From assembly GCF_009674805.1 (NCBI RefSeq), contig NZ_WKKI01000002.1, forward strand, positions 1 through 64,000: a stretch of 64,000 nt of DNA, in the 5' to 3' direction. Under the pieces are notes generated by a model that ran no database searches, was not told where the DNA came from, and worked only from the letters and a program-made list of their open reading frames with translations. The number at the start of each line of letters is the position of its first letter. The stretch's first letter is position 1. This DNA is from Metabacillus lacus. Lineage in GTDB: Bacteria > Bacillota > Bacilli > Bacillales > Bacillaceae. This document shows positions 1 to 8,707 of the stretch, piece by piece. The position numbers and the translations under genes were made by a program.

Positions 1-59
1 AAGTCTTCAATAAAAACAAATTCCGCTTCATTTTGTGATTCTCTTTTTGGTTTAAACAT
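1..59 (-). CDS. Start of an ORF cut by the window edge, possible IS1182-type transposase
   Basis: An ATG at 59 is preceded by an AGGATGG ribosome binding site and opens a frame that runs off the window. The 19 visible residues begin MFKPKRESQNEA and end FVFIED. This N-terminus does not match SigG, the gene normally found after sigE in Bacillus. It resembles from memory the beginning of IS1182-family (DDE, DUF772) transposases, which usually continue LVPEDHLLRKID. With so few residues the family call is a guess. The terminator just upstream isolates it from sigE transcription. Confidence 0.4.
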   Translation of the reverse strand, partial: MFKPKRESQNEAEFVFIED

Positions 60-126
60 CCCATTCACCATCCTAGAGTTATTACCTATATTATACCAAA
101 TTAACGCGGTGAATTGGGAAAGTAAA

Positions 127-164
127 AGAAAAAAAATAAAAGACTGTCGAGAGTTTCTCGACAG
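127..164 (-). terminator. Rho-independent terminator after sigE
   Basis: A perfect 9-bp stem (CTGTCGAGA / TCTCGACAG, 144-164) with a GTT loop is followed on the minus strand by a T-rich tract (complement of 127-143). It lies about 75 bp past the sigE stop and ends the spoIIGA-sigE transcript. A second small dyad (GACAAGG / CCTTGTC) sits between it and sigE at about 171-189. Confidence 0.85.
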
Positions 165-237
165 CCTGAGGACAAGGTATTCCCTTGTCCTTGTGAACCT
201 ATGGTAAATATTAGAAAACAACAACTTAAAAATTCCA

Positions 238-957
238 TCAGACCATTTTATTAAATTCTTTTCTCAATCTTTTAATAATTCTTTTTTCCAGCCTTGAAAT
301 ATAGGATTGCGAAATCCCCAGCATATCAGCCACGTCTTTTTGTGTTTTTTCCTCTCCTCCCAAAAGGCCGAATCTCAGCTCCATGATTTGCTTTTCACGC
401 TCATTCAGCTGTTGAAGTGCTTTTAAAAGAAGCTTTTTATCCACATTCGCTTCCAGATCTTTGGTAATGATATCCTCATCGGTCCCAAGAACATCGGATA
501 GAAGAAGCTCATTGCCGTCCCAATCAATATTCAAAGGTTCATCAAATGAAACCTCTGAGCGGATTTTATTATTTCTTCTCAGATACATCAGTATTTCATT
601 TTCAATGCACCGGGATGCATATGTAGCCAGCTTAATTTTCTTTTCAGGATTAAATGTATTCACCGCTTTGATAAGACCGATTGTTCCAATACTAATTAAA
701 TCCTCTATATTGATCCCCGTATTTTCAAACTTTCTGGCAATATAAACAACAAGCCTCAGATTACGCTCAATTAGGATGGATCTGGCTGCTTCATCCCCAG
801 AAGGAAGCTTAATCAGCAAAAGCTCCTCTTCTTCCTTTGATAATGGTGGAGGCAGGGCTTCGCTGCCTCCGATATAGTAAATTTCATCTGTTTTTAATCC
901 GAGCTTGATTAGCAGTTTATACCAAAGATACGTAAAGTACAGTTTGAGTTTTTTCAT
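238..957 (-). CDS. sigE: Pro-sigma-E, mother-cell sporulation sigma factor
   Basis: 239 aa, the standard length for pro-sigma-E. Residues 1-27 form the hydrophobic and basic pro-sequence that holds the protein at the septal membrane. By homology to B. subtilis, SpoIIGA cuts just after Tyr27. Sigma region 2 spans about 60-130 ([20 protein letters not shown] is diagnostic) and region 4 with its helix-turn-helix about 180-235 ([19 protein letters not shown]). It directs early mother-cell transcription after asymmetric division. A GGGGGAG site precedes the ATG by 4 nt. It is the second gene of a spoIIGA-sigE operon and is followed by a strong terminator. Near-identity to the B. subtilis protein makes this call very firm. 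Confidence 0.98.
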   Translation of the reverse strand: MKKLKLYFTYLWYKLLIKLGLKTDEIYYIGGSEALPPPLSKEEEELLLIKLPSGDEAARSILIERNLRLVVYIARKFENTGINIEDLISIGTIGLIKAVNTFNPEKKIKLATYASRCIENEILMYLRRNNKIRSEVSFDEPLNIDWDGNELLLSDVLGTDEDIITKDLEANVDKKLLLKALQQLNEREKQIMELRFGLLGGEEKTQKDVADMLGISQSYISRLEKRIIKRLRKEFNKMV

Positions 958-1012
958 TATTCTCCCCCTTCTAAATATTTATTTAACGAGTAAGATAATA
1001 CTATCTGTGCCT

Positions 1013-1942
1013 TTAGGAAACGTGCTGTACAGGATCTCCCTGAAGCATTTTAGGGTGCAGAATACATTGAAAGTCTCCATCTGAAGAGAGGGGCTCGGCA
1101 TTAAGTCCTACTATTGCCTTTTTTACTTCAAAGACTCCCTCTGCAGTAGTAATCTTAACCAAATCAGGCTTTACACCCAGCAAGAATTGATGTGACTGAC
1201 CAACTCCCCTGTACGGTATAATCCGCAGCCGGTCCAGCCAAGGCCACTCACTGCTGTCATTTAAAAAAGATACAGCCGCATCTCCTGACATAATATTGCT
1301 CACCAGCTGCTGGGGCAGCTGGTCTCTTACATACTGCACACCCAGTATCATAACGGGCACTTTAGTCAGAGGGTCGGAAAGCTGATTTCCGCTGTCTATC
1401 AATCCCCTAATCTGCAGAAAAGAATCTTCTATCCTAATAGACACTTCTGCTATCTGATCATATTGTATTTTTTTTGTTTCAAATTCTTCCACTCTTCTTC
1501 TTGAAAAATACCAGAGAGCCGGAAAAGCAGCTGCAACAAACATCCAGCTGACAGGATCTCCGTAGCCTGTAGAATACGTATTCACAATGCCGCTGAATAC
1601 ACTGAATTCCGTTTTCAAGAAAAAGTGAAGCCCGATAATTCCGCCGCCAACAATGAAAGTAGAAAAATAGAATGTCAGTAAATTTTGAATGAAGAAAGAA
1701 AATCGTTTAAAAGAAAAAGCTGTAATTACCATAAGTAAAGAAAATAAAAGTTTACCTGCAGGGTGAGATACCAAAGGTGCTGCCGGGGTGAACAAAAGAA
1801 CCACAATACTGGATCCTATAAGAGCCCCCAGCATAAGCCTATGCCACTTGAAACTTCTTTTAAGTATAAGTGCTGTCAGCAGCAGAAGCATGCCATCAAA
1901 AGTAAAGTTTAACAGCCAGATTACATCAAGATATATTGCCAC
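1013..1942 (-). CDS. spoIIGA: SpoIIGA, membrane aspartic protease that processes pro-sigma-E
   Basis: The true start is a GTG at 1942 with GGAAGGAG six nt upstream, giving 309 aa, the B. subtilis length. The open frame continues 65 codons further up but that part carries the promoter. The N-terminal half (about 1-145) holds five or so membrane segments starting YLDVIWLLNF. The C-terminal half is the cytoplasmic protease with the DSGN motif, catalytic Asp at residue 183. The protein dimerises, sits in the forespore septum, and is triggered by the forespore protein SpoIIR. Its gene lies directly upstream of its substrate sigE in one operon under a Spo0A-type promoter. Confidence 0.96.
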   Translation of the reverse strand: MAIYLDVIWLLNFTFDGMLLLLTALILKRSFKWHRLMLGALIGSSIVVLLFTPAAPLVSHPAGKLLFSLLMVITAFSFKRFSFFIQNLLTFYFSTFIVGGGIIGLHFFLKTEFSVFSGIVNTYSTGYGDPVSWMFVAAAFPALWYFSRRRVEEFETKKIQYDQIAEVSIRIEDSFLQIRGLIDSGNQLSDPLTKVPVMILGVQYVRDQLPQQLVSNIMSGDAAVSFLNDSSEWPWLDRLRIIPYRGVGQSHQFLLGVKPDLVKITTAEGVFEVKKAIVGLNAEPLSSDGDFQCILHPKMLQGDPVQHVS

Positions 1943-2015
1943 CGCATGCTCCTTCCCCTGTATTTCTTTAAGCAGAATATACAAACTTATAAAGAAAGCA
2001 AGCCTGTTAGAGATT

Positions 2016-2049
2016 AGTATAAAGCAGAAAGAAGTTGAAAGTCTGTCAC
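2016..2049 (-). promoter_or_regulatory. spoIIG-type promoter with 22-bp spacer
   Basis: On the minus strand a GTGACA -35 (2049-2044) and a TATACT -10 (2021-2016) are separated by exactly 22 bp. The B. subtilis spoIIG promoter is known for this over-long spacer, which makes sigma-A recognition dependent on phosphorylated Spo0A. The promoter lies inside the spurious N-terminal extension of the spoIIGA frame, which supports the shorter start. Confidence 0.8.
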
Positions 2050-2096
2050 TTGCTGTTGAGAGGATGGGAGAAATTTTGAAGGAAAACTGGAAGTTT

Positions 2097-2116
2097 TGTC
2101 GAGAGAATATGACGAG
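2097..2116 (+). promoter_or_regulatory. Pair of Spo0A-box-like sites upstream of spoIIG
   Basis: TGTCGAG (2097-2103) and TGACGAG (2110-2116) each match the 0A box TGNCGAA except at the last base. They lie about 90-105 bp upstream of the predicted transcription start, roughly where the distal Spo0A site lies in B. subtilis. This is motif matching, not shown binding. Confidence 0.55.
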
Positions 2117-2246
2117 AAAATACTTGACCCCCTCCATTTTCTGACGTAAATGGCGGGGGCTGGTTTTTACCCTTGATTTACAAGAACGTTTGTTCTATAA
2201 TATAAGAAGCCTTTGAATTGGGGCAGCTTTATTTCTGCTATTTCAT

Positions 2247-2279
2247 AAAAAAAAGCATGATCCCCAATGGGGATCATGC
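2247..2279 (-). terminator. Terminator after ftsZ
   Basis: A perfect 11-bp stem (GCATGATCCCC / GGGGATCATGC, 2255-2279) with a 3-nt loop is followed on the minus strand by eight T. It starts 9 bp past the ftsZ stop and separates ftsAZ from spoIIG. Confidence 0.92.
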
Positions 2280-2287
2280 CGGATCTG

Positions 2288-3433
2288 TTATCTGCGTCTA
2301 TTACGGTTACGAAGGAAAGTAGGGATATCAAGCGCATCCTCAGGCTGTTGAGACCTTGTAGGTATTTCTTGAGGCTGTTCTTCCCTTTTAACTTCTCTTT
2401 CTCTTTCCCTTTTAGCTGTAGGTGTCACATTTGGTTTCATGCCCCCGAATGGACGTCCCGACTTAGGAGTATTGATTTCCTGCTCACTGAATCCAGTGGC
2501 AATGACTGTAACAATGATTTCATCTTTCAAATTCTCGTTAATCACAGAACCGAAAATCATATTCACATCCTGATCAGATGCAGAAGCAACAATATCAGCA
2601 GCTTCCTGAACTTCATAAAGGCTGAGGTTAGTGCCTCCGGTAATATTCATTAAGACACCTTGTGCACCATCAATGGCAGTCTCGAGCAATGGACTGGAAA
2701 CAGCTTTCTTAGCTGCTTCTGCAGCACGATTTTCTCCGGTCGCCACACCGATTCCCATAAGAGAAGAACCACGGTTAGACATAATTGTTTTTACGTCTGC
2801 AAAGTCGAGGTTAATTAACCCTGGAGTCGCAATCAAGTCGGATATACCTTGTACACCCTGGCGAAGAACATTGTCAGCCTCACGGAACGCTTCAAGCATT
2901 GGTGTATTTTTGTCAACAATCTCAAGAAGACGGTCGTTCGGGATGACGATCAGTGTATCTACCGCTTCTTTCATAGATGCAATTCCACCGGCAGCCTGCA
3001 TTTGGCGTTTACGGCCTTCAAATGTAAACGGCCTTGTAACAACACCAACTGTTAAAGCTCCAAGATCTTTTGCGATTTGAGCAATAACCGGCGCTGCACC
3101 TGTTCCAGTGCCGCCTCCCATACCAGCTGTAACAAACACCATGTCAGCACCTCTCAGTGCTTCTTCAATCTGTTCTTTGCTTTCTTCAGCTGCTTTTTTC
3201 CCTACTTCAGGGTTAGCTCCGGCACCTAGTCCTCTTGTTAATTTGGAGCCTATTTGCATTTTAATTTCCGCTTTGGACAGGTTTAAGGCTTGAGCATCAG
3301 TATTTACTGCAATAAACTCAACCCCCTGAACTCCATGCTCAATCATCCGGTTAACAGCGTTGTTTCCACCGCCGCCAACTCCAATTACCTTTATAGTGGC
3401 TAATCCGTCAATATTTGTATCAAACTCCAACAT
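2288..3433 (-). CDS. ftsZ: FtsZ, tubulin-like GTPase of the division ring
   Basis: 381 aa. The tubulin signature GGGTGTG is at residues 106-112 and the nucleotide-binding GVGGGGNN at 18-25. The globular core ends near residue 316. A linker rich in Lys, Glu and Gln follows, then the conserved C-terminal peptide ([13 protein letters not shown]) that binds FtsA and other partners. It polymerises at midcell, or near a pole in sporulation, to recruit the divisome. The gene follows ftsA by 42 bp in the same transcript and ends at its own terminator. The bpr gene found after ftsZ in B. subtilis is absent here. Confidence 0.99.
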   Translation of the reverse strand: MLEFDTNIDGLATIKVIGVGGGGNNAVNRMIEHGVQGVEFIAVNTDAQALNLSKAEIKMQIGSKLTRGLGAGANPEVGKKAAEESKEQIEEALRGADMVFVTAGMGGGTGTGAAPVIAQIAKDLGALTVGVVTRPFTFEGRKRQMQAAGGIASMKEAVDTLIVIPNDRLLEIVDKNTPMLEAFREADNVLRQGVQGISDLIATPGLINLDFADVKTIMSNRGSSLMGIGVATGENRAAEAAKKAVSSPLLETAIDGAQGVLMNITGGTNLSLYEVQEAADIVASASDQDVNMIFGSVINENLKDEIIVTVIATGFSEQEINTPKSGRPFGGMKPNVTPTAKREREREVKREEQPQEIPTRSQQPEDALDIPTFLRNRNRRR

Positions 3434-3475
3434 GCAAAATCCTCCTAATCCATCAATGGCTTCTCATCGGTGATT

Positions 3476-4759
3476 CTATTCAAAGAAGTAACCAAAAAAC
3501 TTTTTCACTTTATTAGATTTTTTTTCACCGCTAGGCTGCTGAGACTTTGCTTTGGTGCGCTGCTCTTCCTTCGCAGCAGCTACCTCCACTTTTTCTGCAG
3601 CAACATTGGAACTGATTTTTCTACCTTGTATTTTTGCATTTTTGTGGGCAAACTGGATCAAACCAACACCAGTCATATATTTGGGTTCGCGAACCCCTAT
3701 ATAATCAGGGCTGGCAATTCTGACGCTGTTTTGCAGAACTGCCTGGGACAGCTCGGAGACACCGGGCATTCCAACGGAACCCCCAGTTAGCACATACCCT
3801 CCAGGAAGGTCATGATATCCCATTCTTCTAATTTCATTTTGCACCAGTTCCAGCACTTCTTCAAGCCTTGCCTCTATAATCTCAGATAATTCCAGCTGTG
3901 TGAACTGCTGCTTCTGGTCTGTTCCAATAATTGAAACTTCAAAGATGTCATCCTCTGAAGCATAATCATAGTAAGCGTGACCGTGTTTCACTTTTATTCT
4001 TTCAGCTTCTTCCGTATTTGTTCGCAGGCCGATTGAAATATCCTTTGTAATATGCTCCCCTCCGACAGGGAACACAGTTGTTGACTGCAGGTGTCCGTCT
4101 TTAAAAACAGCGATTGTTGTAGAACCGCCGCCAACATCAACAAGCGCTACACCCAGATTTTTTTCGTCCTTAGACAAAGCCACGGACCCCGCTGCAAGAG
4201 ATTGCAGGCAAATATCAGTAATTTCCAACCCTGCTCTTTCAACACATCTAAGTAAGTTATGTAAGATCGTTTTGGAACCTGTAATAATGGTTCCTTCCAT
4301 TTCTAATCTAACACCCAGCATGCCGCGAGGATCGTTAATTTCATCAAGCCCATCCACGATAAACTGGCGTGGTATAACATCAATTATTTCCCGTTCGGGT
4401 GGAATGGAAACAACCTGTGCCGCTTCAATTACTCTTCGAACATCCTCGTTGCTGATTTCCCTATTATCACTGGAAACCGCAACAACTCCGTGACAGTCTT
4501 GGAGATGGACATGGTTTCCGGTAACTCCCACAACCACTTTCTTTAAAGGGATCCCTACCATTCTCTCCGCCTGCTCTACAGCTTTTTTTATAGAATGAAC
4601 TGTTTCATCTATATCAACTATTGAGCCTTTTCTTAGACCTTCAGACTTTACATGGCCAACACCTATAATGTTCAGGGAATCATTAGCCATTTCGCCGATG
4701 ATTACTTTAACACTGGATGTACCGATGTCAAGACTTACAAATATTTCATTGCTGTTCAT
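3476..4759 (-). CDS. ftsA: FtsA, actin-like membrane tether for FtsZ
   Basis: 427 aa, actin/HSP70 fold. The phosphate-1 motif is SLDIGTSSVKV (9-19), and the ALVDVGGGSTTIAVF and YVLTGGSVGMPG motifs line the ATP site. A charged linker at about 385-415 leads to the C-terminal amphipathic helix (KVKKFFGYFFE), which anchors FtsZ filaments to the membrane. The ATG has AAGGAGGTG about 8 nt upstream. It heads the ftsAZ unit, with sigma-A-like and sigma-H-like promoters in the 168 bp before it, in line with induction at sporulation onset. Confidence 0.98.
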   Translation of the reverse strand: MNSNEIFVSLDIGTSSVKVIIGEMANDSLNIIGVGHVKSEGLRKGSIVDIDETVHSIKKAVEQAERMVGIPLKKVVVGVTGNHVHLQDCHGVVAVSSDNREISNEDVRRVIEAAQVVSIPPEREIIDVIPRQFIVDGLDEINDPRGMLGVRLEMEGTIITGSKTILHNLLRCVERAGLEITDICLQSLAAGSVALSKDEKNLGVALVDVGGGSTTIAVFKDGHLQSTTVFPVGGEHITKDISIGLRTNTEEAERIKVKHGHAYYDYASEDDIFEVSIIGTDQKQQFTQLELSEIIEARLEEVLELVQNEIRRMGYHDLPGGYVLTGGSVGMPGVSELSQAVLQNSVRIASPDYIGVREPKYMTGVGLIQFAHKNAKIQGRKISSNVAAEKVEVAAAKEEQRTKAKSQQPSGEKKSNKVKKFFGYFFE

Positions 4760-4816
4760 TCTATGGCACCTCCTTATCTATCTTTTCTATTCTATTATTA
4801 GGAGAACAACAATACA

Positions 4817-4845
4817 ATTAAACTGGTATTACAGCTTTGTAACAA
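4817..4845 (-). promoter_or_regulatory. Sigma-A-like promoter of ftsAZ
   Basis: TTGTTA (4845-4840), 17-bp spacer, TTTAAT (4822-4817) on the minus strand, about 60 bp upstream of the ftsA start. Confidence 0.55.
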
Positions 4846-4893
4846 CTGTTATACACTTGTTGTCTTTTATCCACAAATACAGTTACATGAGTT

Positions 4894-4920
4894 ATTCGCT
4901 ATAAGCTTCTATATCCCTTT
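4894..4920 (-). promoter_or_regulatory. Sigma-H-like promoter of ftsAZ
   Basis: AAAGGGATA (-35, 4920-4912) and AGCGAAT (-10, 4900-4894) are separated by 11 bp. They match RNAGGAWWW-N11-RNNGAAT with one mismatch. It begins 8 bp past the sbp stop. B. subtilis ftsAZ also has a sigma-H promoter, which supports the reading. Confidence 0.6.
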
Positions 4921-4927
4921 TTAAAAA

Positions 4928-5293
4928 TCACTTTTTTTTCAAATTTTCTCGATGAAGACTCCACTTTGAAATAATAATTCTGCGAATGACTGCTATATTT
5001 TGAAAAAGCCTTACTCCAAACGCAAAGACAGCCACTAAATACAAGTCTACACCAAGATGGACACCCAGAAAAGCCAAACTTGCCGCAAGGATAATATTAA
5101 AGAAAAATCCCGATACAAATACAAGCTCATCGTACACATTTTGAAGCTGGGCGCGGATGCCTCCCAAAAGTGTATCCAGCGCTGCTAAAATTGCTATAGA
5201 AAGATAATTTGAGTATTCAGCAGGAATGCGGAACTCTGTTAACAGACCGAGTGCAATTCCTAAAATTAACCCGAGAATCGGAAGCCACATCAA
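4928..5293 (-). CDS. sbp: Sbp, small basic membrane protein (DUF1290)
   Basis: 121 aa, same length as B. subtilis Sbp. It has about four hydrophobic segments (WLPILGLILGIALGLL; SIAILAALDTLLGGI; SGFFFNIILAASLAFLGVHL; LVAVFAFGVRLF) and a basic C-terminus (KKK). The function is not established, but the gene is conserved between ylxX and ftsA in Bacillus. Its start overlaps the ylxX stop by 4 nt (ATGA), which implies translational coupling. Two adjacent Met codons leave the exact start open by one residue. Confidence 0.93.
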   Translation of the reverse strand: MMWLPILGLILGIALGLLTEFRIPAEYSNYLSIAILAALDTLLGGIRAQLQNVYDELVFVSGFFFNIILAASLAFLGVHLGVDLYLVAVFAFGVRLFQNIAVIRRIIISKWSLHRENLKKK

Positions 5294-6012
5294 GAAGCCC
5301 CCCCTTCTGAGGCTTTTACAGGCTTCAGCTGCTTGACCCTGATTGAATCTTCATAGCCAGGAACTTTAACAGACTGCCTGGGCTGGGAAATTTTTAAACT
5401 CAGATTGTCAATTGCAAAGTTCTCGTCTGTATTTGATGCTGACAATCGGTTGTAAAGCTTGTCCGCATCTGAAGAAATTACTTTTAAAATAATAGGATAA
5501 TTGTTAAGGCTGTAGCCGTCAATTTTCGTAACGCCGTTAATATCCCTGATAACGCTGGTGTTAATATACCTTCTTCCCGAAATTGAAATCTGCTCAGCTC
5601 CGTAGGAATTCAATTCATTTATGAGCCTTTTCAGGAGCTCAGGAGGCACACTTTGTATTTCTTTCCCTAGCACTTCTCCGCTGAACAGGGGTTCTACCAT
5701 GATTTCAATGCCTGGTCCTTCAGCTTCAGTCACACCGGCCTTCACCTTTAGCTGCTGCAGAGCATCCTTTAAAGCTCGTTCAGGATTCTGGTTTTCCTGC
5801 TCCTCATAACTTTTCAGCATTTCTTCATATTTCCTTATTTCCGAAAGCATCTGGGCACCGAGCTGCTGTTCTTTTTTTAAATCTTCCCGTATCTCCCACA
5901 TGTCTCTTGTATCTCTGACGGCAGGTTCCTTAATAGACAAAAACTGGACCGCAAGCATGAAACCAAACACCATTGTTAATATTGTAAAGCCCAATCCTTT
6001 GTTCCATTTCAT
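5290..6012 (-). CDS. ylxX: YlxX, DUF881 membrane-anchored protein
   Basis: 240 aa. One N-terminal membrane segment (about 8-26), a coiled coil (about 38-75, EDLKKEQQLGAQMLSEIRK), then a DUF881 domain containing GAEQISISGRRYINTSVIR. DUF881 proteins are extracytoplasmic and of unknown function. Two paralogues occur side by side in Bacillus dcw clusters, this one and YlxW. It is coupled to sbp and follows ylxW by 25 bp. Confidence 0.9.
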   Translation of the reverse strand: MKWNKGLGFTILTMVFGFMLAVQFLSIKEPAVRDTRDMWEIREDLKKEQQLGAQMLSEIRKYEEMLKSYEEQENQNPERALKDALQQLKVKAGVTEAEGPGIEIMVEPLFSGEVLGKEIQSVPPELLKRLINELNSYGAEQISISGRRYINTSVIRDINGVTKIDGYSLNNYPIILKVISSDADKLYNRLSASNTDENFAIDNLSLKISQPRQSVKVPGYEDSIRVKQLKPVKASEGGAS

Positions 6013-6037
6013 TTCGCTATACTACCACCTGTTCTTT

Positions 6038-6745
6038 TTAGGAGGAATTCCCATCCCGAAGCAACGGATTCATCACGACAGAATCTCTTTTTTCAAGAGT
6101 AACCACTATATTATCAAACGCAAGCTGTTCAACCGTTCCTCCTGAGATATTCAAAGCCGGAACTAAAACATCCGGATCACCAATTGCAGAAATAACAAAA
6201 GGTGCAGGAAATTGATTTCCATCCACTGTGATAACCGGGCCGTTGCAAAATATATAGGAGTTATGTGATAAGCGCTGTCCGTTTATTGAGACCGCGCTTG
6301 CACCCGCAATCAGGAGTTCATTGACCACTTTGAAAACATGGCTCTCATGAACTATATAATTGTTCACATTTTCTCCTTCAGGGATGTAGGACGAGTCATC
6401 AAGCGTTACCTGAACACCTGCTCCTGCCACACCTACTTCGCCGGTAAACATTCTGTATTTTTCTACATCTTCAACAAGATTAAAATATATTTGTTTTTCA
6501 TTCTTCAGATCTTCTTCCAGCTGTCTAACCTGCTCCTGCTTTTGATAGAGCTCCTGCTGTAAAGAACGGTTTTTTTCCTCCTGCTGTATGAGGTCATTCC
6601 TTATTTTGTACTCTTTTTCCCATTGTTCAGTAGAAAGCGGATGAAGTACCTGCTGTTCTTTTGTCAATTGATAGGAAAAGGAAATAAGAAATCCCGCCAC
6701 AAGCATAATCAAAGAAAAAATGACAGATTTACTCTTCATTTTCAT
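6038..6745 (-). CDS. ylxW: YlxW, DUF881 membrane-anchored protein
   Basis: The chosen ATG at 6745 begins MKMKSKS and has AAGGAG upstream (12 nt, slightly long), giving 235 aa. The open frame extends 27 more codons into divIB, but that extension lacks homology and would displace the membrane segment (about 8-26) from the N-terminus. A coiled coil (about 45-85) precedes the DUF881 domain (GASAVSINGQRLSHNSYIFC; FVISAIGDPDVL). It overlaps divIB by 17 nt and is paralogous to YlxX. Function unknown; possibly an accessory to division or envelope assembly by context only. Confidence 0.9.
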   Translation of the reverse strand: MKMKSKSVIFSLIMLVAGFLISFSYQLTKEQQVLHPLSTEQWEKEYKIRNDLIQQEEKNRSLQQELYQKQEQVRQLEEDLKNEKQIYFNLVEDVEKYRMFTGEVGVAGAGVQVTLDDSSYIPEGENVNNYIVHESHVFKVVNELLIAGASAVSINGQRLSHNSYIFCNGPVITVDGNQFPAPFVISAIGDPDVLVPALNISGGTVEQLAFDNIVVTLEKRDSVVMNPLLRDGNSS

Positions 6746-7535
6746 TGCTGCTGTTCTCTCCTTCAAGCTCTTCAGTTTCCCCATTGTAAGCCTTAAAATA
6801 GGTACCAACTTCCAAATGGATGACACCTTTTACATCAGGATTCAGCTGGCTTGCAATTGAAGGGTAGAGTAACATTTTTTCTGCAAAATTTCTCACGGAA
6901 GCACTCACTTCAAACCCGTCATTCATAAAGAGTGTAATGCGCCATGGATCCGACTCTGTTGGAGTATGATGAATTTCTGAAATGGAGTTTGCGATACTGT
7001 CCGGCAGTTTCATTAATTCACTCGCCATATCTCTGATTTCTTCTCCGGACTTCCAGTTAACAAGGATTGGTGCGTCAGCTGGAATCGTATCAGGAACAGC
7101 ATCTAAAATATTTCCGTTCTCAAGAAATGGGAAATATGCATTGTTTTTTTCTGCATAAGCTACTCTGGCATACTCTTCTACCTTTATGATTATCGTTCCA
7201 GGAAGTCTTTTCTCTATTTGTAGATCTTTAATTTTTTTATGTTTGGTTACCTGCTCTTTTACATTTTCTTCTTTCACATTCCAGTAGCCTGTTGAACTGG
7301 TAATTCCGCTCATACTAAGGATTTCTTCTTTAGAGACCATGTCATTGCCCGTAACATCAACATGAGAAACCTTGCTGAGAGGAGATTGAAAGTAGATGAC
7401 AAGCAGGATAAGTATAAAAAAGAGAGAAAGAAAGGAGATCAGCCTTCTGTTGCTTTTTTGTTTTCTGTTTTGCTTGATCTTCGGTATTCTATCTTCCAGT
7501 GATACTACTTTTTTTTCTTCATGCAAACTCAACAA
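6729..7535 (-). CDS. divIB: DivIB/FtsQ, divisome membrane protein
   Basis: 268 aa. Basic cytoplasmic tail (1-32), one membrane segment (about 33-50, LISFLSLFFILILLVIYF), a POTRA domain beginning VSHVDVTGNDMVSKEEIL (about 56-125), the beta domain (about 126-245) and an acidic tail. It forms a complex with FtsL and DivIC that regulates the septal synthase. It lies between murB and ylxW as in B. subtilis. A hairpin upstream (7593-7616) could attenuate read-through into it. Confidence 0.95.
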   Translation of the reverse strand: MLSLHEEKKVVSLEDRIPKIKQNRKQKSNRRLISFLSLFFILILLVIYFQSPLSKVSHVDVTGNDMVSKEEILSMSGITSSTGYWNVKEENVKEQVTKHKKIKDLQIEKRLPGTIIIKVEEYARVAYAEKNNAYFPFLENGNILDAVPDTIPADAPILVNWKSGEEIRDMASELMKLPDSIANSISEIHHTPTESDPWRITLFMNDGFEVSASVRNFAEKMLLYPSIASQLNPDVKGVIHLEVGTYFKAYNGETEELEGENSSNENEE

Positions 7536-7592
7536 TCCTCACCCCGTCCCAGGAGAAAACCTCCGGGCTAAGTTTATCCTTAAAAAGAGAAC

Positions 7593-7616
7593 AAACGGCA
7601 CGAGAAGATGCCGTTT
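7593..7616 (-). terminator. Hairpin between murB and divIB
   Basis: AAACGGCA (7593-7600) pairs with TGCCGTTT (7609-7616) around an 8-nt loop. On the minus strand it is followed by a T-rich but interrupted tract (TGTTCTCTTTTT). It could be a weak terminator or attenuator within the dcw operon. Confidence 0.5.
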
Positions 7617-7672
7617 TCCGATCTCTTTATGAGGATTATAACACACTAACAGCGTGAATAGGTTGAGTTTCT

Positions 7673-8584
7673 TTACCGTTTTCTTCCCATAATTTCGACT
7701 TCAGTTTCCAATTCGACACCGTATTTTTCACGAATTGTGCCCTTTACAAACTCTATCAGCTCCAATACATCTCTTGCAGTTCCGCCGCCGGCATTCACTA
7801 TGAAATTCCCATGCATATCTGAGATGCGTGCCCCGCCAATCTGGTATCCTTTTAAACCTGCTTTTTCAACAAGCTGTCCGGCATAATCAGGCAGCGGGTT
7901 TCTGAAAATGCTTCCTGCGCAAGGATGTGACCAGGGCTGTGTTTCTCTTCGATAATCCTTATTTTTCTGCATGACACCCACAATTTCTTCTTTTGTTCCT
8001 TCCTGAAGCTGCAGAACTGCTTCAAGACATATCCCTGGGCGTTTTTTCTGGAGAACTGACGTCCGGTATGAAAATTCCATTTCTTCATTTGAAAGCCATT
8101 GAATCTCTCCGTCTTCAAACAAAACAAGAGCCTTTAAAAGAATACTGGACATATCTGAACGGTGTGCGCCGGCATTCATATATACTGCTCCGCCTACCGA
8201 TCCTGGAATTCCGCTTGCAAATTCCAAGCCTGATAATCCTTTTTTACTGATGATGGTCGACAGCTTGATCAGAGAGTAGCCCCCTCCAACTGTCAAGACA
8301 TTTCCGCTGATTTCCATATGATCAAGGCCGTCACCCAATTTGATAACAACACCTTCAATTCCTTCATCGGATACAAGCAAATTGGATCCCCTGCCAATTG
8401 CAGTCCAGCTGATTCCATGTTTTTTTACCAGTTCAATCGTCTTTTTTAGGCCGTCCAGGCTGCCGGGTTGAACAAATACATCGGCAGGTCCGCCAATTTT
8501 CATTGTAGTATGCTTTGATAAAGGTTCAAGTTCAGTAACCTTCCCTACATTCGCCTGTTGCAGTTCTTTTATAAATGTCTCCAT
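7673..8584 (-). CDS. murB: MurB, UDP-N-acetylenolpyruvoylglucosamine reductase
   Basis: The ATG at 8584 (METFIKEL) has GGAGG six nt upstream and gives 303 aa. The longer frame adds eight codons without a better site. Reduces UDP-GlcNAc-enolpyruvate to UDP-MurNAc with NADPH and FAD. The FAD-binding domain is at about 30-200 ([41 protein letters not shown]) and the type II MurB C-terminal domain contains the catalytic-Ser motif AGSIFRNP. It lies between murG and divIB, as in Bacillus. Confidence 0.97.
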   Translation of the reverse strand: METFIKELQQANVGKVTELEPLSKHTTMKIGGPADVFVQPGSLDGLKKTIELVKKHGISWTAIGRGSNLLVSDEGIEGVVIKLGDGLDHMEISGNVLTVGGGYSLIKLSTIISKKGLSGLEFASGIPGSVGGAVYMNAGAHRSDMSSILLKALVLFEDGEIQWLSNEEMEFSYRTSVLQKKRPGICLEAVLQLQEGTKEEIVGVMQKNKDYRRETQPWSHPCAGSIFRNPLPDYAGQLVEKAGLKGYQIGGARISDMHGNFIVNAGGGTARDVLELIEFVKGTIREKYGVELETEVEIMGRKR

Positions 8585-8707
8585 GACAACCTCCTGTAAA
8601 TCCTTCACTTAATTCTGGGCTGAAAATAAAGGGGCCAAAGAGATTTTAGCAAACCTCACGTCTCATACCCTTCTTTGCAACTCTTGAAACCATATAGAAT
8701 ATTCTTT

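Noticed and set aside
1943-2137. N-terminal extension of SpoIIGA
   Set aside because: The extra 65 codons contain the promoter; the GTG at 1942 has a good ribosome site and gives the family length of 309 aa.
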